This document shows positions 14,501 to 27,534 of a stretch of 64,000 nt of DNA, piece by piece. Made by a program: the position numbers and the translations under genes. The DNA is from Balanoglossus misakiensis (lineage: Eukaryota > Hemichordata), in the NCBI GenBank assembly GCA_040954595.2, contig CM082590.2:11036001-11100000 (forward strand), given 5' to 3'. Positions within the stretch are counted from its first letter, which is position 1; every line of letters begins with the position of its first letter. A model generated the notes under the pieces. That model worked only from the letters and a program-made list of their open reading frames with translations. It had not been told where the DNA came from and did no database searches.

Positions 14501-15078
14501 CCTTCAAGGTTCAGTTTTCAAAGTCACAAAGTTTTTAGAGTCACAAATGTTTTGTTTAGAGTTTATAGAGTCACAAATGTTTTTGTCCAGAGTTTTGCAG
14601 GTTCCACAAAAGTTGGTCCAATGTCATGAAGATTCCTTGCAATTCCAAAAGTCTTCTTAATTAACACATTCCTCTTCAATTGCACAAAAAATCCCACCAG
14701 TCAAAGTACTGTCTCTGAGATCAGCAACTTTCGAAGAATTCCACAGTTCCACTCCTTCAAGGTTCAGTTTTCAAAGTCACAAAGTGTTTAGAGTCACAAA
14801 TGTTTTGTTCAGAGTTTATAGAGTCACAAATGTTTTTGTCCAAAGTTTTGCAGGTTCCACAAATCTTGATGCAATCTCATGTTGATTCCTTGCAATTCCA
14901 AAGTCTTCCGAATTCACACATTTGACTTACCTTACACAATTGAATGTCAGTGCTAATTAATTTAACTGAAATATAAACTCAAGATAATGCCAAAAATGTT
15001 AATTCCAACAAAGTTTGAAGAGCCGTCATTTTAACACTATTTCTAAAGTTCAGATTTCTGGCAAACAGTGGGTTCAAC

Positions 15079-15450
15079 GTGTAATTATTAAGACAGTACT
15101 CACTCACTCACTGAATGACATTGTCAATGTCATGGCAACTGAGACCAATATCGGTGTAATTCTTGAGAGCTGAACAGGAACGACACGCAGTCAATACAGA
15201 GACAAGACACTTTGAATAGAAACCAAAGGAAGTTCGGGCAGCTGGCAAAGTCCATTGCTTGTTGAAGTCCATCCAGCTCTGTGTAGCACTATTCGTTGAC
15301 TGAAGGAGAATTCTGTTGAGTTGCTGCATGTTTTGGGCTTGCTGATACAATTCTGTGAGTTCTGTGATATCCTTTCATGAATGGTAAGCTTCTTTTAACA
15401 ATATCGTTCTCATTTTTGCATTCTGTCTCCTGTGGTTAGATAGAACAAAA
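15079..15450 (-). pseudogene. Diverged copy of the array unit with an intact 80-codon ORF
   Basis: The last array unit passes directly into sequence that still aligns with the ~182-bp subrepeat and the following single-copy segment, but with many substitutions. On the minus strand an ORF at 15108-15350 ends in residues CHDIDNVIQ. The equivalent stretch of the repeat reads CHGIDIIQ followed by a stop, in a frame shifted from the upstream part. Similar alignment is seen for YQQAQNMQQLNR against HQQDQHKMPLNR. The array copies therefore look like frameshifted derivatives of a sequence that is still open here. No known family is recognised, and whether it is expressed cannot be judged. Confidence 0.45.
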
Positions 15451-15598
15451 ATACAAAAAAATTATATTCAGATATCTTTTGAATAAGACTTACATTACAT
15501 TCTGACCAACAATTTCATCAGGCAAACAAAGCTTTAAAAGTTCTGTTAATTTCTAGTAAGAGGTTGGGGGGAGGGGGTTTCCTTTTAAAACTCACTTT

Positions 15599-16132
15599 AA
15601 AAGGGACAATAAAGATCTCTCTCTCTCGCTGCCCTTTCGCCATTAATTATGTTTGATACAAGACACAATTTATGTTAATGTACATTTGGATATACCGTAC
15701 TTGCCCGGGTAAGAGCCCCGGGTGCTGGGCCCATAGATTAGCGAAAAAACAGGTGGGGGGGGGGGGGGGGGGGGGGCTTTAGACCGGATATGGCCTCGAT
15801 CTTCAAATGGGCCCTAAAACCAGGGGGGGCGTTTGTCCGAGCAGGGGTTCTTACCCGGGCAAGTACGGTATAGTGAATCAATGATCAACCACACAAAACT
15901 TCCTTCCCACTTGTATGACATGAGAGTAAAAACTCACCCAAAATGAATAAATGGTAGAGAACGATTATTCATTTTGGCAAGTTCTTTCACTCTCGTGTCT
16001 ACAAGCAGGATGGAAGTTGTGTGTGGTTGAACATTGATCCACTATGCATCCAAATGTTCATTAACATAAATGGTGTGTTGCATCAAATATAATTTATGGA
16101 AAAAGGGCAGCGAGAGAGAGACTTTGTCCCTT
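15599..16132. mobile_element. Palindromic MITE-like element, copy 1 (interrupted)
   Basis: The terminal inverted repeats are AAAGGGACAA...CTCTCTCGCTGCCC and their complement. The two halves of the element are complementary over most of their length, so a single strand would fold into one long hairpin. No ORF is present. This copy is split by another element at 15693-15870. Two further copies follow directly. Confidence 0.85.
15693..15870. mobile_element. Nested element with TIRs, inserted in the palindromic MITE
   Basis: Both ends read TACCGTACTTGCCCGGGTAAG in inverted orientation. A TA lies directly outside each end, fitting a TA target duplication. Removing the segment restores the order seen in the uninterrupted copies (TACAT...TAGTGAAT...CAACCACA). 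The interior has a G homopolymer of about 25 bases and no ORF. A non-autonomous Tc1/mariner-like or other TA-targeting DNA transposon is possible. The family is not known to me. Confidence 0.85.
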
Positions 16133-16138
16133 GAGATG

Positions 16139-16490
16139 AAAGGGACAAAGTCTCTCTCTCTTGCTGCCCTTTTTCCATTATTTATGTTTGATACAAGACA
16201 CCATTTATGTTAATGTACATGCATATGTAGTGAATGAACGTTCAACCACAAACAACTTCCATCTCCCTTGTATGATACGAGAGTAAAAATCTCGCCCAAA
16301 ATGAATAAATGGTAGAGAACGATTATTCATTTTGGCAAGTTCTTTCACTCTCGTGTCTACAAGCAGGATGGAAGTTGTGTGTGGTTGAACATTGATCCAC
16401 TATGTATCCAAATGTACATTAACATAAATGGTGTGTTGTATCAAACATAATTTATGGAAAAAGGGCAGCGAGAGAGAGATTTTGTCCCTT
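16139..16490. mobile_element. Palindromic MITE-like element, copy 2 (intact)
   Basis: This is an uninterrupted ~352-bp inverted-repeat element with the same ends as copy 1. The left arm holds TTTGATACAAGACACC and CAACCACAAACAAC. The right arm holds their complements, separated by a short central region near CCAAAATGAATAAATGG. It is separated from its neighbours by only six to eight bases (GAGATG). Confidence 0.88.
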
Positions 16491-16496
16491 GAGATG

Positions 16497-16849
16497 AAAG
16501 GGACAAAGTCTCTCTCTCTTGCTGCCCTTTTTCCATTATTTATGGTTGATACAAGACACCATTTATGTTAATGTACATGCATATGTAGTGAATGAACGTT
16601 CAACCACAAACAACTTCCATCTCACTTGTATGATACGAGAGTAAAAAACTCGCCCAAAATGAATAAATGGTAGAGAACAATTATTCATTTTGGCAAGTTC
16701 TTTCACTCTCGTGTCTACAAGCAGGATGGAAGTTGTGTGTGGTTGAACATTGATCCACTATGTATCCAAATGTACATTAACATAAATGGTGTGTTGTATC
16801 AAACATTATTTATGGAAAAAGGGCAGCGAGAGAGAGACTTTGTCCCTTT
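16497..16849. mobile_element. Palindromic MITE-like element, copy 3 (intact)
   Basis: This is nearly identical to copy 2, with the same ~352-bp length, arms and terminal repeats. It directly abuts the next hairpin. The near identity of copies 2 and 3 and the identical GAGATG linker suggest tandem duplication of one insertion rather than independent insertions. Confidence 0.88.
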
Positions 16850-17162
16850 AGGTGTATTTTTATAATAATTGTAGGAAATTGTTGGTGTGTAGTAGTTTAT
16901 TGCGTCTCAAGGCCAACAGCCCATATGCAAGGGGATTACAATTCAAAATATACAAATAGATCAGAAAATAAAAATAACTTTTTGACAGGAAAAGAAAAAA
17001 AAGTCTTTTTTTTTCTTTTCCTGTCAAAGAGTTCTTTTTATTTTCAATATCTATTTGTATATTTTGACTTGTAATCCCCTTGCATATGGGCTGTTGGCCT
17101 TGAGACGCAATAAACTACTACACACCAACAATTTCTTACAATTATTATAAAAATACACCTAA
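16850..17162. mobile_element. Second type of long palindrome (~150-bp arms)
   Basis: The left end TAGGTGTATTTTTATAATAA is matched by its complement at the right end. The arms include GGCCAACAGCCCATATGCAA and its complement, and the centre is an A/T-rich AAAAGAAAAAAAAG...CTTTTTTTT turn. It is bordered on the right by another fragment of the first MITE terminus (AAAGGGACAAAGTCTCTCCC, 17161-17205), so it may have inserted within or between such elements. Confidence 0.85.
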
Positions 17163-17204
17163 AGGGACAAAGTCTCTCCCTCTCGCTGCCCTTTTTCCAT
17201 AAAT

Positions 17205-17660
17205 TACACATAAAAGTTACATTCAGATAACTTTTGAATAAAAATTACATCACATTCTGATCAAGAAATAAAAATAACACATAAAAATTACATCCAGATA
17301 GCTTTTGAACTAAAAATAACATCACACTCTGATCAAGAATTTCTTACAATTATTATAAAAATACACATAAAATTATATCCAGATAGCTTTTGAACTAAAA
17401 ATAACATCACACTCTGATCAAGAATTTCTTACAATTATTATAAAAATACACATAAAAATTACATCCAGATAGCTTTGGAACTAAAAATAACATCACACTC
17501 TGATCAAGAATTTCATACAATTATTATAAAAAATACACATAAAAATTACATCCAGATAGCTTTTGAACTAAAAATTACATCACAGAATGTGATGTTATTT
17601 TTTACTTCAAAAGCTCTCTGGGTTTAATTTTTGAGGATTTTTATAATAATTGAATTACAA
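17205..17660. repeat. ~82-bp tandem repeat ending in an inverted copy
   Basis: About four copies carry TACATCCAGATAGCTTTTGAA, ACATCACACTCTGATCAAGA and TTTCTTACAATTATTATAAA. The final segment (from about 17583) is the same sequence in reverse orientation (GTGATGTTATTTTTTACTTC). The AT-rich stretch ACAATTATTATAAAAATACAC is shared with the end of the palindrome at 16850-17162, linking the two. Confidence 0.8.
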
Positions 17661-18089
17661 TACAACAGCCTAGGATCTAAATACACTCACACGATCGGGA
17701 AGCATGATGGGAATAGGGTAAATTTGGAAAAAGGACAGATTTTTGCAAACATGACAAGATTGCCTCGTATACATGGGATAGCTTCATCATACTCGTAGTG
17801 CTAAACATAAAGGATCTATGATATCGATGGGCCTCATTGAATTTTTAGCAGTGGATCTCATCCAGAAATCAATTTTTGTCTTTAAGTTGACTGACCAGAA
17901 ACACTATCCATCACTCAAAATATGAGTTTCTAGTTGGTACTTCTCAAATCTAAAGATCACGTATGAACGGTGCATTTAAAAGTGAATACTATCTCGATGT
18001 TGTCATTGTTGACATTTTCAATCTGGTTGATGATACTGAGGTCATTTATCCGTGGAGGCCCAAGTTTTTAGGATGGACGAGCCCAGGAT

Positions 18090-18415
18090 GAATATCACAT
18101 TCATTCTACTATTATGACTGGTGAGCGACCCGTTACAGAAGCAATTCTATCTGCATGAAATGTGGGGAGGGGGGATATTTTAAAGAAAATAGCGAAAACT
18201 TACCAGCAACGGTACAACTTTCAGCTCAATCATCTCTTTCCAAGAATCACGTAGTCGACGCCCTCAACGTCCGGTGTTAAAGTCTCGTCGTTTTTATCGA
18301 AGTTCGCTGATTCCACAAAAGTTGTGATGACGTCATGCGCAGCAAAGGTCTTCTTTATTCACAAATTCCTCTTGACTTGCGCACAAAATCCCACCAGTTG
18401 AATCAGCTCGGTTGC
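18090..18415. pseudogene. Second part of the diverged array-unit relative
   Basis: This segment aligns with the array unit from ATGACTGGTTCGCGAC (here ATGACTGGTGAGCGAC) through the G-rich tract and the splice-like CTTACCAGC to TTCCACAAAAGTTG and CACAAAATCCCACCAGT. It carries one copy of the ~220-bp subrepeat with no internal 30/31-bp expansion. On the minus strand a stretch reads DVITTFVESANFDKNDETLT without a stop, where the array copies have HDIGPTFVEPAK then a stop. This supports, without proving, an ancestral coding exon. It continues the diverged copy that starts at 15079 and is split by 2.6 kb of mobile elements. Confidence 0.45.
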
Positions 18416-20938
18416 CAGGGAAACCTGGTGGCTTCATTTTACGCATCTCCTACAAAAAATACAGAATATCAATTAAACTCTGACCAAATTGCAAAAACGT
18501 TTGCCAAATTGCCACGCATAGTTTTTGTGACGACATTTGCTCACACGATAGGCAAAAATTTCGACAAACCCTTCGCGAAACCCGTTTTGAAGTTCAGCAA
18601 ACAAATATTAACCTAATAGACCATATTTACGTCTGACTACGGACGTCGACGCCACAAAATGACCGTGGTCTGAATGGCGAACGTACGCGTCGGTGTATTT
18701 ACGGGGAGCTATTCTACATTATTAGTTAAAAAAATAACTCGGAAATGTTTTTCTGTGCCTGAAACTTACCTTAAAACATGTCATAATAACACGCGCACGC
18801 TTAAAAAGTTCAAATTTGCTTAGTACGTGCCGACATTTGATGTTTTTCGCGCCGTCGCCCACTCTAATCTGCATGGCGCCAGTAAGCAAGAGTACAGGCC
18901 ATAGGCGTCGGGACGAAAGAACGAACTTAGCTAGTTTTACAAAAATTACGAATAAGTTAAAAGAACGTACCTTCTTGTTGTTTAACATGGCACCGATACA
19001 ACGGAAATATAGTAAAAACCCTGTAATATAAAAAGATGTAAAGAATTATTCATTTGCAAACATTTCACGCAAAATTTAAAATCCTACAGTGACGTGTGTA
19101 AGCGTACACTATAGTTACAAACAGCCAATAGCATTGTCTCACGTTCGTTCGGTAAATTGTTTGCTAAATTGTGAAGAATTTTACTGTAGACCTAACTTAA
19201 AGAAGCTAAGTGAAAGAGAAGATTTAAACTTGACCGCGGAGCCTTTTTTAAGTCTAGACATAACATTTTACCTGCGGTACAGTGTACAGACACGTGTACA
19301 GCACGTTCCGTTCCTCTCTAAGTAGGCCTACTTCTTTAAACTGGTTAACTTGAAAAAATTAATATAAACTCTTTTTCTAGGTATAAAACTAACCTTAAGC
19401 TTGTACTCGTCAAACTTCTTTAGTCGCTTGCTCTTCCGAACCAAGAATTTTTTCAGCGAAAACGGCGGCGAGACCCTCTCGGAGACACGTGGCAGAAAAC
19501 GCTTAAAAATGGCCGTGATACAAAGTTGCAGAATTTGCCAATTCTGCAAACGACATGACGTAGTAGCATGCGCACGCATTCCATAACCATATTTGTCGAA
19601 TATTTGTCGTTTAAACCACTACGTCACTTCTTACGCGTACAGGCGTCATCATAGGACCCGGATTACAGAATATTCTTAAGTGTCTTAATTCTTAAAACAA
19701 ATAAGACAAGGTTAACGGTGCACGACGCCGTTCTCTCGGTGATCTAATAAGTTTGTCTCGATCTCCTATTTATAATCTGTCCATAACCAGATAAATATCA
19801 GTAGAACAGATCACCGGCCCGAACTATTTGGCAAACATTTATCACATCATATTATATGAATGTCTTAAAACTTGTGTAACTAGCTCATCTCGAAATTCAG
19901 ACGACGGGGAATTTTTCGAAGTTTGGTTGAATTTTGTTAAATCATGTTACGCTGAAAGATCCGAATCTTTAGTCTGAGTTTCTTCGGTGTGTTTGTATAT
20001 GTTATCACAATATTGTTCTGATTTTAAGGTGAATGCATTAGCAGATATCACGTGGTTGATCATTGGAAATTTCTTCATTCTATTGGGTGGTCGGTATGGT
20101 GTTATAACAGACGGTTGTAACGTAATCTTCAATATGCCCTAAACTAAACTGCGTTTTCAGCATCTAAAATCCCAAAACCATACTGGTTGCCTAGGCCTAG
20201 GGGCAAACTTACGGAGCGGTGTGACAAGGCGTACATATACAATAATCACTCCGAAACCCGCTTTAGTTTTCAGTCTTTCAGAGAGGGTTCACGTGACGCC
20301 AACAGAAAATAAGGACTCCACAATCAAGCAAATGCAAGAAACATATCCAGAAATTACGGTTAAAGGAGGTTCATAGACGAGCTTCCAGGAAGTTGTAGTT
20401 TTCTGACTATTGACGAAGATTTGCCGGAAAGGTAGGCGTGATGTCTGCATTAATAATCCGATCACCTTAACACAGACTGTCAGACACCAGAACAAGTAAA
20501 TGCCGGCCGCAGCCACGAGATTTCTCGACTGATTTTAAATGGGTTAAAGTAATCCTCTTTAATCGGGCTACAGCCAAAGAAACCGACCGTATTGTGTTAA
20601 AAATATCGGAAACGCCAAAATTGTGATAAAAGGGGAATTATCATCGCTTGACACCATTGTAACTTACTCCATCAGCAAGACTAACGCTGTTACAGGTACG
20701 TAAGTGTTAAGATCATGGTAGCGGAAATGAGCACGAAGTCTCTCTCTCCATCTCTGTCTGTCTCGAGCGCCAACTCTCTTCTTTCCCCTCTCTCCATCTT
20801 CCTAGCCTGTCTCCTTTCCATCTCGCCCTCTCCCTTTCTCTCAGTCCCTCTCTGTCTGTCTCCCTCTCTCTCTCTCCCTCTCTCAAGATAACACAACCAT
20901 ATAATACCACACTCCTGACTTTAATTGTATTGCTGCAG
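18416..20938. other. Intergenic region, no supported gene; CT-rich tract
   Basis: Several short ORFs end at good minus-strand donors (for example AAG|GTAAGT at about 18770, AAG|GTACGT at 18970 and AAG|GTTAGT at 19393). This hints at small exons of a minus-strand gene, but no chain of exons or domain could be assembled. A CT-rich tract runs from about 20740 to 20885, immediately before the subtilase start, and may serve as the polypyrimidine stretch for its first acceptor. Confidence 0.4.
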
Positions 20939-20939
20939 G

Positions 20940-24257
<3,318 letters not shown>

Positions 24258-24712
24258 AATTTGAAGTCAATATCCACACGACGAGAAACAACCAGCCATC
24301 TTACATCAACGTTGATTTCTTCATTCAATATTCTGTACTTAGAGCGAAATATTAGTGTTACTAAAAATATGCGAACAGTCATAACCACTGGTTCTTTTTC
24401 TCAATCTATATTCGATGAATGGAGCCACTATCACCCACAAAGCAGAGACAGTAGAAAAGAAAGCTAGACTTGCATAGCAGAAATTATCTTTAATGGCAAA
24501 ACACTTCACTAGCAAGTAGAAGTGGGAATATTTACAAGACTCCATTTCTGTGTAAGACTGTCCAATTTTGATTGTACACATTATATGTTGTGTCGATAAG
24601 CTCAATGCTGAGCATTTCATCATGTTTTAGGAATTTAAACAAGAAACAGTAGATAGGCAATACAAAAATGCTGAAAACAGTTGAAAAGTTACAGCTATTC
24701 AAATATAGCTTT

Positions 24713-24718
24713 AATAAA
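24713..24718 (+). terminator. Candidate polyadenylation signal of the subtilase
   Basis: AATAAA lies about 455 bases after the subtilase stop and 80 bases before the end of the convergent zinc-finger coding region. The two 3' UTRs may therefore overlap. Confidence 0.4.
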
Positions 24719-24798
24719 GAATCATCCAGGCTACAAAGCAAGTCGTGAGTGGATGACCGATAATTTCCTTATTCTTGATTGGAACATGATCCTTCATT

Positions 24799-27534
24799 TT
24801 AATGGCAAATCATATGCATATTTAATTGTTTCTTGTCTGAGAAAGCCTCACCACACTCCTGGCATACGTGTGACAGTTCCTTGTCATGTTTCAACAACAT
24901 GTGAGTTTTCATTTGTCCCTTTTGTCTAAATGCCTTGCCACAAATATCACACAGAAAAGGTTTCTCTCCGGAATGAATCATCATATGCGTCTTCAAACTG
25001 CCTCGATATGCAAATGACTTGTCACAAATTGTGCACGGGTGTGGCTTCTGGCCAACGTTGAAGTAAGTTTTCAAACGAGTCATGAGGGAAACTTTTAATT
25101 TGCTGTCTTTCGTTGCCTCATTTGGTGTGTTTGTGCTTGACGGCAATTCTGTGGTTGGTTCAGGCTGTGTGGTACTTTCAAGTGAACTTCCATATTCTGT
25201 GAGCTCAATTGGTACTCCATCGGAACTCTGGTAATCTCCAACATGTTTGGTGGAATCAATTGTATGTTGCTGCTCATCAAATAGTGCTGTTTCATTTAAG
25301 TGTACATTGTGGTATAGGGTGAGATTGTCAGTTTCGTCAGAGTTTGAACTATAATGAGCATTGCTGGTTTCATCAACACTTGCACTGTGTTTGTCAGACA
25401 TGAGCTCTCTGAATGGAGAATGATTCAAAAGATGCTTCTCCAAATCTTCCCTTTCACTAAACAGCTGGCCACAATAATCACATGTCAAATGAATTTCCCC
25501 GACGTGTTTCTTTTCATGCTTCTGTAAGTGGCTCTTTTGACAAAATCCTTTCCCGCAATCATTGCATACAAATGGCTTTTCATTTGAATGGGTTAGGAGA
25601 TGAGTCTTGAGGCTGCCTAGCTGTGTAAAGCCTTTGCCACAAACATTACAAGTGTGGGGTCTTTCATTGGTGTGAATCCTCTGGTGCACTTTGAGATTAC
25701 ACATCTGCAAGAATGTCTTCCCACAGTCCATGCACTGATGCGGTCTTGGTCTTTCCTTCATGTGCGTCTTGAGATGAGCCACGCAATTTTTCCGCAATTT
25801 ATACGTCTTTTCACAGAATCGGCATGCATACGGTCGATCACTTCGATGGGTCTGCATGTGCTTTTTCAGATTATCAGTCCCGGCAAAGCCCTTTCCGCAC
25901 ACGTTGCATGAATACGGTCGCTCTCCAGAGTGCGTTCTCATATGGACAACCAGATGGAGCCGGCGCTTGAAGGTTTTCCCACATTCCTCACAACAATGGC
26001 GTCTTCCGTTCCCATGGAATTTCAGGTGCATCTCCAGTTCTTCCTTGTCTGCGAATCCTTTCCCGCATTGATTGCATGGTTTCGTCATTTCCTTTGTGTG
26101 GACCACAAGATGGACCTTCAGCTGCCCTTTGGTCTTGAATGCCTTGCCACATTCCTGGCACGAGAATGGTCTTTCACCCGAATGAGTCTTCTGATGCGTC
26201 TTCAAGGTGCCCGGATTGTCATAAGTTTTACCACACACAGTGCATAGAAAGGGTCTCTTTTCTAATTCCTTTTTCAAATCACTGACCAGAGAGCCATTCA
26301 GCATGCAATCGTCACACATCTGTGGTCTGTCAGGAAGATCACCTTCAACCGAGAGAATTTCCTCGCCCTGATCACGCCTCACGAACATTTTCCCACAACC
26401 AAGGCACACACACTGCCTTCCTTCGGACTGACTGCATCCCTGCTCCATACCTGTCTCCCCCTGCACAATAATGGAGTCTCCCCATGTGTCTCCTCTCCCG
26501 CGCACGTCAATCATCTGTTGAAGTTTACGGTGACCCCGGCTGCTGATGTCACCGTCCAATGAAATGCAACCAAACTCTGCAAATCTTCTTATGATTGTTA
26601 CCACTTCTGTTGACAGAAAACAAACACCAGCATTAATTGCTATGTATCCACATTCTAAATCTAATACCAGGATCACACTCACACAGGGTAAAATTCAAAA
26701 CGTTTCAGAGACACTATTTGCCTATGGTAAACACATGTCACCGTGCATCGACACACGTATAATTTATGTATAGGCGCTGAGGCCATAACACTAACCATCA
26801 GAAGAAATCTTGCCATCTTGAAATCTTTTATTGACTTTCTGTATGGCCATTTCCAAACCCTTGCAAAGCAGACTGAAGTTGTTCTTCTGTCTCCCCTGTG
26901 CATATATCATCCGGCATTCTGAAACAAAACATACAGTTCAGATTTTCTGGTGAATAAACAAAGGACTGAAATGAATCGGCCCAAGTGTTGTCAGGAAACA
27001 GGGAGCATTTTCTACAGAAAAGAAATGGAGCAACGGGGAATTTCTAGTTCCAGTCTTATATCATCTCAATATAAGACTTTACATTCAGTGGTTTCAGTAG
27101 ATCAACTGTTGATTGGCACGTTTTTATTACTGATTTCAGCTTTTCGGTGACGGTGTCAATGTGTGTACACGTACACGCAAACTGATTTTCATGTTACATG
27201 TACATTCATTTCATGCAGATATGTACATCATCGTGACAGTGATCGCGTTGTGTCACTGCGATGATCAATACATTTATTATCTAGTCACCCCCACAGTTCA
27301 AACGATCAAAGCTTACAGTTAAACTGACAATCTGCGCCATATCTCCTGAGGATATACTCATAAAGTCACGAGTTTAAAACGACCGTATTGTATTGATATG
27401 AACATACGATGTACACATTGCTTACCCTCGGTTGTGGGTGTGAACCCGACGTTAGACTCGTCAAAGCCGTGTTTATTCTCCGATGCAGGGCGATCGCCGT
27501 CGCTGACACCTGCTGGAAGAGTATAAGAATCCAT
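24799..27534 (-). CDS. C2H2 zinc-finger protein with 13 fingers
   Basis: Three coding exons on the minus strand: 27426-27534, 26796-26918 and 24799-26606. All introns are phase 1, giving 679 aa. The two short exons encode a non-finger N-terminus (MDSYTLPAG..., then a helix-like stretch with EMAIQKVNKRFQDGKI). A CxxC...CxxC pair at about 145-178 may bind one more metal ion. Fingers 1-10 are at about 197-477 with TGEKP-like linkers (HSGERPF, HTNERPH). A ~130-residue acidic/polar spacer follows, then fingers 11-13 to the C-terminus. Finger 12 has an HX4H end. It is probably a DNA-binding nuclear regulator; its target is unknown. No KRAB or BTB domain is seen. The ORF upstream of 26606 to 26682 is intron read-through and was left out, since AG|AA at 26606 joins in phase to the second exon. 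Confidence 0.88.

Larger units (their letters stand above)
1..15078. repeat. Three-tier hierarchical tandem repeat array (six long units)
   Basis: Six long units are tandemly repeated in the same orientation. A GT-rich plus G-run landmark recurs near 1119, 3115, 6658, 9504, 11754 and 14114, so unit length varies from about 2.0 to 3.5 kb. Each unit has the same order: one to six ~182-bp subrepeats; a ~650-bp single-copy segment; the G-run; three to six ~220-255-bp subrepeats with 30/31-bp repeats inside; and a ~250-bp closing segment. Length differences come from subrepeat copy number. Copies are nearly identical, which implies recent amplification or homogenisation. Short ORFs in the array (71, 77 and 97 aa) recur simply because the DNA recurs. 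I see no domain I recognise. The left end of the array lies outside the window. Confidence 0.95.

Noticed and set aside
1-15078. CRISPR-like array or repeated protein-coding genes (71-, 77- and 97-codon ORFs)
   Set aside because: The repeats have no uniform spacer structure, the DNA is eukaryotic, and the ORFs are carried along with the repeated DNA and are disrupted differently in different copies.
18722-19586. Minus-strand exons of a small gene (a stretch IKCRHVLSKFE recalls parvulin-type proline isomerases)
   Set aside because: The likeness is only a few residues long and no following exon with the rest of the domain could be found.
20289-20516. 75-codon minus-strand ORF with a signal-peptide-like start
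   Set aside because: It begins with GTG and no downstream exon or domain could be linked to it.
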